64,000 bases of DNA from NCBI RefSeq assembly GCF_010692725.1, contig NZ_JAAFZB010000090.1:62001-126000 (forward strand). The letters run 5' to 3'. This DNA comes from Flavihumibacter soli. GTDB taxonomy: Bacteria > Bacteroidota > Bacteroidia > Sphingobacteriales > Sphingobacteriaceae. Below are positions 9,030 through 16,657 of the stretch, piece by piece. The translations under genes and the position numbers were made by a program. Under the pieces are notes generated by a model. That model had not been told where the DNA came from, made no database searches, and worked only from the letters and a program-made list of their open reading frames with translations. Each line of letters begins with the position of its first letter. Position 1 is the stretch's first letter.

Positions 9030-9104
9030 TGACCTAAGGCAGCTTATACCGTGGAAATTTCAGAAGGTTAATTACAATCAGAATGTATTTACAAAATGAC
9101 CGGG

Positions 9105-9112
9105 CAAAACTA
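9105..9112 (-). promoter_or_regulatory. possible -7 element of the SNF2 gene
   Basis: The minus strand reads TAGTTTTG, a TAnnTTTG match, 76 bp before the helicase start and overlapping the end of the upstream mlaD-like gene. No convincing -33 box was found. Confidence 0.25.
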
Positions 9113-10111
9113 GTGCTCCTGCGCTTGCCGCTTCTCCTCTTCTTTGGCCTTGTCTTTAAAATAGCCTCTTAATAAAAAGTTACTCTGCATAGCCTCCATA
9201 TTCTCATCCAACTTCTTACTGCTCGTTTGAAGATTTTGCATGATCGCTTTTATCTGATCCGCTGTCCCCTGATCATTCAATAACAGGCCTACTGCATTGT
9301 CAGGCTTTGTTAATTTGGAAGATGCCTGGTTAAGGTTTTCGGTAAGTACAGAAGCAGACTTAGCGGTTTTCTGTAATTCATTTACTGATCTTTGAAGTTG
9401 TGCAAACACGGCTGTATCTGTCAGGAGTTTATCCGCTAAGCCACCTTTGGTGTTTAGGGTATGCGTAAACGCATCCAGTTCCAGAGCCATTTTATTGGCT
9501 GAAGCGGTCGTGTTACGAAGATTCACGACAATCGTCTTAAAATTTTCAGCGATCTTCTCATCGGCAAGCAAGGCGCCGGCGGTGCCCTTGCCTTCTACCA
9601 GGTTTTTCGCCAATACTTTAAAGTTGGAAGTTATATCCACGAGGTTCTCATTATTCACCTGCAGGGTTTTCATTATCTCATCGGTCGACAGCGTAGTGTT
9701 CACCTGCAGACGGTCACCATCTTCTACAAATGGAAACTTCGCACTGCCGCTGGTAAGAACGATGATCTTGTTTCCGATCAAACCGTCAGAACTAATACTC
9801 GCCTTCGCGTCTTTATGGATATACCGGTGCGTCTCCTCTTCAATATTCATAAAGACCTGCACCTGGGATGATCCGTAAAACTGGATCTTCTTGATCGTTC
9901 CAACCTTTACTCCCGAGTACCATACATTATTTCCGGTTTTAAGACCCTGAATGTCGTCGAATACGACGTTGACACTGAAGCTCTTTACGAACAGTTTTTT
10001 CTGACTGCCCAGTGTGAAAATGGCTACGACGAGGATGATAAGGCCTATCAAAATGAATAGCCCTACTATTGCTTTTCGCTTGTTGTCTGTTCCCTGCATG
10101 ATATTATTCAA
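9110..10111 (-). CDS. mlaD: MlaD/MCE-domain lipid transport protein
   Basis: A 333-residue MCE-family protein, the periplasmic substrate-binding ring component of a Mla-type ABC phospholipid transporter. A single N-terminal membrane helix (about residues 15-35, IVGLFILIGLIILVVAIFTL) anchors it. One MCE domain follows (about 40-120; VNVVFDDIQGLKTGNNVWYSGVKVGTI). The C-terminal half is a long helical region typical of MCE tails. It overlaps the ATPase gene by 8 bp and is the third gene of mlaE-mlaF-mlaD. Neither mlaB nor mlaC is visible nearby. The direction of lipid transport cannot be read from the sequence. Confidence 0.9.
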   Translation of the reverse strand: MNNIMQGTDNKRKAIVGLFILIGLIILVVAIFTLGSQKKLFVKSFSVNVVFDDIQGLKTGNNVWYSGVKVGTIKKIQFYGSSQVQVFMNIEEETHRYIHKDAKASISSDGLIGNKIIVLTSGSAKFPFVEDGDRLQVNTTLSTDEIMKTLQVNNENLVDITSNFKVLAKNLVEGKGTAGALLADEKIAENFKTIVVNLRNTTASANKMALELDAFTHTLNTKGGLADKLLTDTAVFAQLQRSVNELQKTAKSASVLTENLNQASSKLTKPDNAVGLLLNDQGTADQIKAIMQNLQTSSKKLDENMEAMQSNFLLRGYFKDKAKEEEKRQAQEH

Positions 10112-10877
10112 TAAAATTATATTCGTAAAACGGCTTCACCCGTTCATCATCTGTGTTAAATACTTCTTCGAAGGTTCCCTGCCGTTCAAATTTGCCGTCC
10201 AGGAGCATCGCAACCCGGTTGCCCACCGCTTTTGCGCAGGTAAGATCGTGCGTGATTACAATAGAACTGGTGTGAAAACGCTCCTGCACTTCGTTGATAA
10301 GGCTATTGATCTCCAGGCAGGTGATTGGGTCCAATCCCGCAGTAGGCTCATCATAAAGCATGATTTCCGGCTGCAGTATCAGCGTTCGCGCGATGCCAAT
10401 TCTCTTTCGTTGCCCGCCCGAAAGTTCGGAAGGCATCTGGTTAATGGTATGAAGCAGGCCGACCGCATCCAGCACTGTTTCTACCGCTTTCTGGACCTCG
10501 CCTTTAGTTAGATGTCTCTGATTACGTACGAGCGGGAATTTCAGATTTTCAGCCACCGTCATACTGTCATACAAAGCGCTGTTCTGGAAAGAAAATCCAA
10601 CTTTCAGTCTCAGGGCCAGTAATTCCTTATAGCTTATATGCTCAACGTGCTGATTGAGTACAATCACATCGCCGGCATCCGGTGTTAACAAGCCTACGAT
10701 AATTTTAATGAGGACGGATTTACCCGTACCTGATTTACCAAGCACTACGAGGTTTTCACCTCTGTATAATTCCAGGTCAACTCCTTTTAATACCTCGAAA
10801 TTACCGAAGGCCTTATAAAGATTCCTGATTGTAATTACCTCTTCTTTACCGCTTTCTGTGGGTTTTCTGCTTTCCAT
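10104..10877 (-). CDS. mlaF: Mla-type ABC transporter ATP-binding protein
   Basis: A 257-residue ABC ATPase that powers the MCE/MlaE lipid transporter from the cytoplasmic face. Walker A is GKSGTGKSV (about 52-60), the signature is LSGGQRKRIGIAR, and Walker B is IMLYDEPTAGLDPIT, followed by the switch His in VITHD. It sits between the permease (4-bp gap) and the MCE protein (8-bp overlap), so the three genes are translationally coupled. Length and motifs are complete. Confidence 0.93.
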   Translation of the reverse strand: MESRKPTESGKEEVITIRNLYKAFGNFEVLKGVDLELYRGENLVVLGKSGTGKSVLIKIIVGLLTPDAGDVIVLNQHVEHISYKELLALRLKVGFSFQNSALYDSMTVAENLKFPLVRNQRHLTKGEVQKAVETVLDAVGLLHTINQMPSELSGGQRKRIGIARTLILQPEIMLYDEPTAGLDPITCLEINSLINEVQERFHTSSIVITHDLTCAKAVGNRVAMLLDGKFERQGTFEEVFNTDDERVKPFYEYNFIE

Positions 10878-10881
10878 AAGA

Positions 10882-11691
10882 TCAGGATCTGAATAAAGCG
10901 AAGAACTGTACTGAAATGACTTCTTCTATAAATATCAGGAACATCCCGATAACAACAGAGGAGTTTGCCGCCTTCCCGACTCCCTCCGTTCCTTTAGATG
11001 AATTATATCCCTGGTAACAGCCGACAATTCCTATTGTAAAACCGAAAAGGACTGCTTTAAGGGTAGAGGCTATAATGTCAAGAAACGTGATTGATTCTAA
11101 AGCCATCTGGAAGAATAAGGTGGCACCTGTTCCTTCGCTTAGCCACACATTCAACAGGGCCCCAAGCATACCGACAAGGCCGGTGTAGAAGGTTAAAATT
11201 GGGATTGTTATCGTGGAAGCTAATACCCTTGTAGTCACAAGAAATTTAAAAGGATTGGTTGCTGAAACTTCCATTGCGTCTATCTGCTCTGTAACCCGCA
11301 TCGAACCGAGCTCTGCCCCTATACTTGATCCGACTTTCCCTGCTGCGATCAGCGAGGTCAGGAGGGGAGCCAGAGTTCTGAGTAATGCGATAGCCACCAG
11401 AGATGGCAGCCATGAGGTTGCACCAAACTCCGCTAAGGATGGTCTTGATTGTTTTGTAAATACCATTCCGGTAATAAACCCCGTCGTAGATATCAGCAGC
11501 AGCGAGCGATAACCAATATCATAACACTGTCGTAGTAATTCCTTCCCTTCATATGGCGGAAGGAATGCTTCTTTAAAGAACCTCAGTACAAATTGGTAGA
11601 CCTCATATAAGGTTAAAAACATCCTGGTTAATTTGCCGGGGCTTTTCACCTCTTTCTTTAACACAGTTGAAGTTTCAGGATTTTTGTCCAT
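10882..11691 (-). CDS. mlaE: MlaE-family ABC permease
   Basis: A 269-residue MlaE/YrbE-type permease with about five hydrophobic segments. The N-terminal amphipathic region (YEVYQFVLRFFKEAFLPP) precedes the domain typical of the family: TGFITGMVFTKQ, LAPLLTSLIAAGKVGSSIGAELGSM and TEQIDAMEVS. It is the first gene of the lipid-transport operon and is preceded by a -7 element 71-78 bp upstream. It forms the membrane channel on which the MCE ring sits. Confidence 0.94.
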   Translation of the reverse strand: MDKNPETSTVLKKEVKSPGKLTRMFLTLYEVYQFVLRFFKEAFLPPYEGKELLRQCYDIGYRSLLLISTTGFITGMVFTKQSRPSLAEFGATSWLPSLVAIALLRTLAPLLTSLIAAGKVGSSIGAELGSMRVTEQIDAMEVSATNPFKFLVTTRVLASTITIPILTFYTGLVGMLGALLNVWLSEGTGATLFFQMALESITFLDIIASTLKAVLFGFTIGIVGCYQGYNSSKGTEGVGKAANSSVVIGMFLIFIEEVISVQFFALFRS

Positions 11692-11761
11692 TGATGAGCG
11701 TTAGTGCAGGTGAAACTGAATGTGAAACTCCCCCTGCAATTTTCGTGCATTTATTGAAGCG

Positions 11762-11769
11762 CAAAGATA
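11762..11769 (-). promoter_or_regulatory. promoter -7 element of the mla operon
   Basis: The minus strand reads TATCTTTG, a TAnnTTTG match, 71 bp before the permease start. The -33 box is not evident. Confidence 0.45.
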
Positions 11770-11886
11770 ATATCAAATTTTAAAGGCCGACAGTTTTGTG
11801 CTGTCATTTCAAATTTTTACAATAAGCCATCATTCGGTATAATTATCTGCCCGAAATAAATTCACGCTGATGCTGATTTAAATGCC

Positions 11887-12912
11887 CTATTTCTTTTTCC
11901 ATTTCCAGAGCAAAAATCCCGTGATGGACAGGAGTGGAGCGGAAAGTCCTACAAGACAGAAAAATAACTTGATGAACAGGTTGCCGTACTCAATGAAATG
12001 AATACCCCTGACCAGACTGGATAGTGATCTCGTGATTTGAAGCTCACTGATTTTCCCGGAAATGGCATCCACGCTGATTGTATTATAGAATTTGCTATAA
12101 AAATAAGCCTGATCGCTAAGCCTGCCCGCGAATATGACAGGGTTGCCCGGCGCTGTCGGGAACCGGATGTAGGAAGGGGTAAATTGTGGCTGTTTAACTG
12201 CAAGTTCTTTCAGCGTTGAATCAATTGAAATAGTAACAGATGGGTTGCTTAAGGGTGCTGTTTTCTGAGCTTTAAGTCCATTCTTGACAACCTCATAACT
12301 AATGACCGTACCGGTCAGGGCCATAATAAGATTGAAGATCAGTGCCCATACTCCGATATACCGGTGAAGAGAAGAGGATACTGACCGTTTGTGTTTGGAT
12401 ATAAATCGCGTTCTGAAAGTCAGAACTTTAAAAAGAGCTTTACGGTAGACAACCAGGCCGGTTATTAAGGATATAATGAAAAGCAGCCCTGCGAGGAAAA
12501 GAATGATCTCACCAATGATGCCGGAGTGTAAGGAATAGTGCAGCTTCAATATCCAGAATACCCTGCTATCTTCCTGTTTTGTTACCTTGATGATCTTACC
12601 TTCGGAAGGATGTACAAAGATCACCAGGCGATCATCCGGGCGGCGTAACTGGAATACAAGTGACTTTTTCGGATCGGAAGAGAACTGCAGAAGACGTGTA
12701 TCCCAGCCAGGGTATGATGTAATTACAGTCTGTAACGCTCTGTTAATATTAACCGGGTTACCGCTGTTAACCGACCTGGCCGCGCGATTTTCTAAACTTT
12801 CAAGTTCCTCGTGAAAAGCAAGTATGGAGCCGGTGAGGCCCAGAAGCAGGATGAAAAAGCCGGCGATAAGCCCGCTCCATTTATGGAACTTATAGATCCT
12901 TCTCGTACTCAT
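11887..12912 (-). CDS. PepSY-associated TM protein (possible siderophore-iron reductase)
   Basis: A 341-residue membrane protein of the PepSY_TM family. It has an N-terminal helix (FHKWSGLIAGFFILLLGLTGSILAF) with the typical HKW motif, a PepSY-type periplasmic region, a central pair of helices (IGEIILFLAGLLFIISLITGLVVY; HRYIGVWALIFNLIMALTG) and a C-terminal helix ending in basic residues. The conserved His residues resemble heme- or metal-ligating positions in family members proposed to reduce ferric siderophores at the inner membrane; that role is inferred. It lies 92 bp downstream of a siderophore-type TonB receptor on the same strand, but a strong terminator separates the two. Confidence 0.85.
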   Translation of the reverse strand: MSTRRIYKFHKWSGLIAGFFILLLGLTGSILAFHEELESLENRAARSVNSGNPVNINRALQTVITSYPGWDTRLLQFSSDPKKSLVFQLRRPDDRLVIFVHPSEGKIIKVTKQEDSRVFWILKLHYSLHSGIIGEIILFLAGLLFIISLITGLVVYRKALFKVLTFRTRFISKHKRSVSSSLHRYIGVWALIFNLIMALTGTVISYEVVKNGLKAQKTAPLSNPSVTISIDSTLKELAVKQPQFTPSYIRFPTAPGNPVIFAGRLSDQAYFYSKFYNTISVDAISGKISELQITRSLSSLVRGIHFIEYGNLFIKLFFCLVGLSAPLLSITGFLLWKWKKK

Positions 12913-12959
12913 TTACAGGGTATTGCATAACTTTGTTATCCTGATTTACTTCAGTTTAT

Positions 12960-12986
12960 AATAAAAAGGCACCCCGAAGGGTGCCT
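12960..12986 (-). terminator. terminator between the TonB receptor and the PepSY gene
   Basis: On the minus strand AGGCACCC-TTCG-GGGTGCCT is a perfect 8-bp stem with a stable TTCG tetraloop, followed by T5. It lies just after the receptor stop codon, so most receptor transcripts should end here. Confidence 0.85.
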
Positions 12987-13003
12987 GGCAAATGTACTGA
13001 ATA

Positions 13004-15358
13004 TCAGAACTGGGCAGATACACCCAGGGTAAAACTCATTCCTCTGCCTTTTACATAGTATTGATCAATGCTGGGCCACAACGATCTCGATGGGAAATAA
13101 TCGGCGTTAAGCAGATTTTCGATGCCCAGCTTAAGCTTCGTAGATTGACTAACACTAAAAGAAGAGGAAAGATTAATCATATTGTAGGAATCTACTTTTC
13201 CTTCATAGGTTTTATACATGCCGGTGGTAGGGTTGATGGCAAAGCGCTCACGAGCCCCGGAGGCAATAAAGTCTGTCCGGATATTCCACTTTTTAACAGG
13301 AGTATAGTTCAAATAAGCAGTGTATTTCGGCGGGGCGATCCGCTCACCACCTAACCAGGTATCTTCGGTATCGTTATATTTATCATTATTATTTCCGTCC
13401 CGCTTGCCTTCTACGTAGCTGTAACTGGCTCCAAGAGTTAAGTTTTTGGAAGCAATAAAATCAGCGGCCAGTTCGAAACCATGTACACGCTCTGGCTGCC
13501 TTGCGATAACATAGAAACCATCCTGCTCGATAAAGCTTGAACCGAGTTCAGACTTACTGATGTATGCTGACGCTTCAAAACGGAAGGCTTTGAACTCACT
13601 CGCGAAACCTGCTTCATAATTGTTTATTATAACAGGCTCTGTCTGGATCACGGAGATGTCATTAACCCTTGCTGCTCTCAGAAGCAAACCAAGATCGGCC
13701 ACCGAGAAACCCTGAGAAAAGTTAACATATGGTTTGAAGAAATCATAGCGGTTATAGCGCAGTCCGCTGTTGAATACAAGGTTATTATACTTGATTTCAC
13801 CGCCTTTAACATCGACACTTGCTCCGAAGGTCTTGGTTTGTGCATTATATGGCTTCAACGTGGTATAATCCTCAACCCCGATACTCATGTTTTCGTATCG
13901 TAAGCCACCGTTTATCACCAGGTCATTAAAGAGCGTACCCTGCAACTGTAAAAACGGGGCTTTACTCAACATGTCCATTTTAGGAACCCATGTCCGTCCG
14001 TCAAGCAGCGGCTGTGAAGTAACATCGTTTAAAATATCAAGACCATATGTTATGTCAGCGGCAAGGCCAGGTTTGGAAATTAGGGGTGTATTTAAGTCTG
14101 CACGAATTCCTTTTTTGGAGGATTGAATGGTTGACTGACCGCCGTTTTCAAACTGCGTGCTGTAAAAGAACAGTGTATTGAAGTCCTGTAAATAAGCATT
14201 CACAGTTAAGCTCGTCTGGCCGACTAATTTATCATTAGAGTATTTCAAAAGACCATTATGATTCCATCGCGTGCCCGGCGCACTGCCCGGTGTAGTGCCT
14301 TCCACCGCCTCGGTTTTCCTTCCATCTTTACGGCTACCCATGGCTTCAGCCAGGTTAGTTTCTTCAAGACTACTGAAAAAATTGTAGCTAAGCTGAATCC
14401 GTTGGTTGGCGTTTAACTGATATCCAAGCTTTGTGAAAGCATTATATATCGTATTATTACTTAAACCATACGTTGGTCCTACGATATCACCCTCTGCATC
14501 TTTTACTACGCCCGTTTTTTCGTAACTGCCGCTAACGGTATAGTCTAACTTTCCCGCGGTGCCGAATACCGACTGATTCAAGCGGCCGCCAATAGTTCCA
14601 GCCGGGTTAACAAGCGATCCCGTCGAAGCAAGCTCAGTCTTAAAACCTATTTTCGGTGAATTCTTGTTTGTTCGTGTGATATAATTGATTATTCCCCCGG
14701 CTGCACCATTACCGTAGATTGAATTAGCGCCTTTAATTACCTCAATGCGTTCTATAACGTTCGGATCGATCGTACGCATATCCACCGACCCGTTTCTTAA
14801 AGGCGTGGATTGAGAAACTCCGTCAACAAGGATCAGCACCTGGCGCCCCCTTAAAGTCTGGCCCCAGTTACTGCTCGAACCCGAAGACAGGCCCAGGCCC
14901 GGAACGGTTACAGCAAGTATATCGCTGACATTATTGTTAACTGTCTGGAGGTCCTGTATCGTTTTGGTATTAACTACGGAAACAGCAGAAGTGAAGTCCT
15001 CTTTAAGCTGTTCTTTCTTGCGGGAAGTAATGACGATTTCTTTCAAAAATGAATTTTCACTCTGTTTTAAGATCACAGCCATTTCCTTGCTCTCTCCGCC
15101 TTGAAGAATAACGGTTTCTTCATGCAATAAAAAACCTGTTGCGGAAATACTCAGCTTGTAGGTGCCTGCAACTATTCCATCGAACTTAAATTCTCCTGAT
15201 GAATTGGCTGTTGTCGTTTTATGACCGTTTAACTTCACTGTCGCATAACTTACTGCTGACCCATCGGCGCTTTTTACCGTACCTGATATCGCCGGCGTTT
15301 GCGCCATAACTACCGCGGCAGAGCAAATAACAAATAATAAAAGGAAAATTCGTTTCAT
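13004..15358 (-). CDS. TonB-dependent siderophore receptor
   Basis: A 784-residue outer-membrane receptor. A Sec signal peptide ends at VMAQ, followed by a carboxypeptidase-regulatory-like domain (ISGTVKSADGSAVSYATVKL, about 24-105). The plug domain starts near 110 (VITSRKKEQLKED, LVDGVSQ, IEVIKGANSIYGNGAAGGIINYITR). A 22-strand-type barrel ends in a C-terminal Phe (GVSAQF). The plug resembles siderophore (FhuA/FpvA-like) receptors. The promoter region carries a consensus promoter overlapped by Fur-like palindromes, and the next gene is a PepSY_TM protein. All this supports ferric-siderophore uptake; the ligand is unknown. Confidence 0.92.
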   Translation of the reverse strand: MKRIFLLLFVICSAAVVMAQTPAISGTVKSADGSAVSYATVKLNGHKTTTANSSGEFKFDGIVAGTYKLSISATGFLLHEETVILQGGESKEMAVILKQSENSFLKEIVITSRKKEQLKEDFTSAVSVVNTKTIQDLQTVNNNVSDILAVTVPGLGLSSGSSSNWGQTLRGRQVLILVDGVSQSTPLRNGSVDMRTIDPNVIERIEVIKGANSIYGNGAAGGIINYITRTNKNSPKIGFKTELASTGSLVNPAGTIGGRLNQSVFGTAGKLDYTVSGSYEKTGVVKDAEGDIVGPTYGLSNNTIYNAFTKLGYQLNANQRIQLSYNFFSSLEETNLAEAMGSRKDGRKTEAVEGTTPGSAPGTRWNHNGLLKYSNDKLVGQTSLTVNAYLQDFNTLFFYSTQFENGGQSTIQSSKKGIRADLNTPLISKPGLAADITYGLDILNDVTSQPLLDGRTWVPKMDMLSKAPFLQLQGTLFNDLVINGGLRYENMSIGVEDYTTLKPYNAQTKTFGASVDVKGGEIKYNNLVFNSGLRYNRYDFFKPYVNFSQGFSVADLGLLLRAARVNDISVIQTEPVIINNYEAGFASEFKAFRFEASAYISKSELGSSFIEQDGFYVIARQPERVHGFELAADFIASKNLTLGASYSYVEGKRDGNNNDKYNDTEDTWLGGERIAPPKYTAYLNYTPVKKWNIRTDFIASGARERFAINPTTGMYKTYEGKVDSYNMINLSSSFSVSQSTKLKLGIENLLNADYFPSRSLWPSIDQYYVKGRGMSFTLGVSAQF

Positions 15359-15378
15359 CTCTATTTTTAAATTTCGCG

Positions 15379-15411
15379 CAAAGCTAAATCTTATTTAGAA
15401 TAAGTCCAAAT
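15379..15411 (-). promoter_or_regulatory. promoter with overlapping Fur/DtxR-like palindromes, TonB receptor
   Basis: On the minus strand there is a full Bacteroidota promoter: TTTG (15407-15410), a 20-nt spacer, then TAGCTTTG (15379-15386). Two overlapping palindromes fill the spacer: CTAAAT-CTT-ATTTAG (15384-15398) and ATTTAGA-ATAAG-TCCAAAT (15393-15411, one mismatch). A repressor bound here would block polymerase. The arrangement fits iron repression by Fur or a DtxR-type protein; the regulator's identity is inference. Confidence 0.65.
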
Positions 15412-15594
15412 AGTTATAGGAAATTAAACAATCTCTTTATGCGATTAGACTTCCGCAAACTTTTTCGGAAAGTTCATTTAAACTTCATGTTGACACATCA
15501 CTTTTACATTATTGAATAACTCACACCAAAAAATATGAACGATATAATAACGATCCCCGGCCTGCCACGCTTCTTTAAAATGGAGATTTAAAAG

Positions 15595-16362
15595 ATGAAA
15601 ACGATCTTATCTCTATGTCTTCTTTTCTTGTTAAGCAGCTCAGTTATTTCATGTAAAGATTCCGGCTCTTCCACAGTAACCCGCTTCAATGTAAAAATGA
15701 CCGACGCTCCAGGAAACTATGACGCTTTGTATTTAAGTCTGAAGGAAGTTCAGGTGTTGACATCAGAGGGGCGACGTAACCTGGAGGTAAAGTCCGATCC
15801 TTTTGATATTCTTCGTTTCCGTATGGGAAAAGACACTCTTATCGCCGCGGAGGATATTTCTTCCGGTGAATTGCAGGAGATTCGCCTGGTTCTGAACGAA
15901 ACCGGGAATGCGATAGTTGTAGATGGCGAAACACACGAACTTAAAACTCCTTCAGGCCAGTCCTCCGGAATTAAGATAAAAGTTAATGATGAACTGGTAG
16001 GCGGTATCGCTTATACTTTAACTCTCGATTTTGACGCGGCAAAGTCAGTGGTACACACCGGCAATGGCAAATATATTTTGAAACCGGTCATCCGGGCGAT
16101 TCCCCGGGCTGTTTCAGGTGCACTTACGGGGACAGTAAGCCCGGTCGCTTCGAACCCAAAGGTTTATGCAATAACGGGTCTGGATACAGTTGGTGCAGTT
16201 GCTGATGCAAACGGCAGATTCTTTTTTCCCGGAATTTCAGAAGGAAATTATAAAGTTAATATCGAACCTGTAAGCCCCTTCAAACCATTAACTATTGAAA
16301 ATGTCGAGGTCACGAAATCATCAGTTAAAGATTTGGGAATAATAATCATAACCCCGCTATAG
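15595..16362 (+). CDS. DUF4382-domain lipoprotein
   Basis: A 255-residue lipoprotein with a signal peptide and lipobox (SSVISC, Cys20), so it is probably anchored in the outer or inner membrane. The region from about 30 to 170 has the DUF4382 pattern (FNVKMTDAPGNYDALYLSLKEVQV ... LDFDAAKSVVHTGNGKYILKPVIR). A small carboxypeptidase-regulatory-like beta domain follows at about 175-255 (GALTGTVSPVASNPKVYA ... DANGRFFFPGISEGNYKVNI). Its function is unknown; such proteins are common, often as single genes, in Bacteroidota. It is transcribed alone and followed by a strong terminator. Confidence 0.85.
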   Translation: MKTILSLCLLFLLSSSVISCKDSGSSTVTRFNVKMTDAPGNYDALYLSLKEVQVLTSEGRRNLEVKSDPFDILRFRMGKDTLIAAEDISSGELQEIRLVLNETGNAIVVDGETHELKTPSGQSSGIKIKVNDELVGGIAYTLTLDFDAAKSVVHTGNGKYILKPVIRAIPRAVSGALTGTVSPVASNPKVYAITGLDTVGAVADANGRFFFPGISEGNYKVNIEPVSPFKPLTIENVEVTKSSVKDLGIIIITPL

Positions 16363-16424
16363 GATTTGCGTAAAAACACTTGCACTGGTTGTTTTTTGGT
16401 TTTAGGTGAATGATCAGGCAATTG

Positions 16425-16456
16425 CAATCCTCCGGACTGATCCGGAGGATTTTTTT
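16425..16456 (+). terminator. terminator after the DUF4382 gene
   Basis: AATCCTCCGGA-CTGA-TCCGGAGGATT is a near-perfect GC-rich stem with a short loop, followed by T7. Confidence 0.9.
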
Positions 16457-16657
16457 GATATACAGAGCCTGATCATAGTGCTTTCAAATCTGTGAGCCGA
16501 TTGTCTGGATGTTCCAGCCTGGCCGGTTCAGGCACAAACATTAGTCAATATTTTGAAACCGAAGCGATCGCTTGCCGTATACCACAATTGCATTCCCTTG
16601 TAAGTGAAGCAATTCAATCTTAATTCTGTACAAATTCATCTATAACTGCCGCTCTCT

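Noticed and set aside
16562-16573. AAGCGATCGCTT palindrome
   Set aside because: A short self-complementary 12-mer of the GCGATCGC kind is expected by chance or as a methylation site; no second copy or context supports a function.
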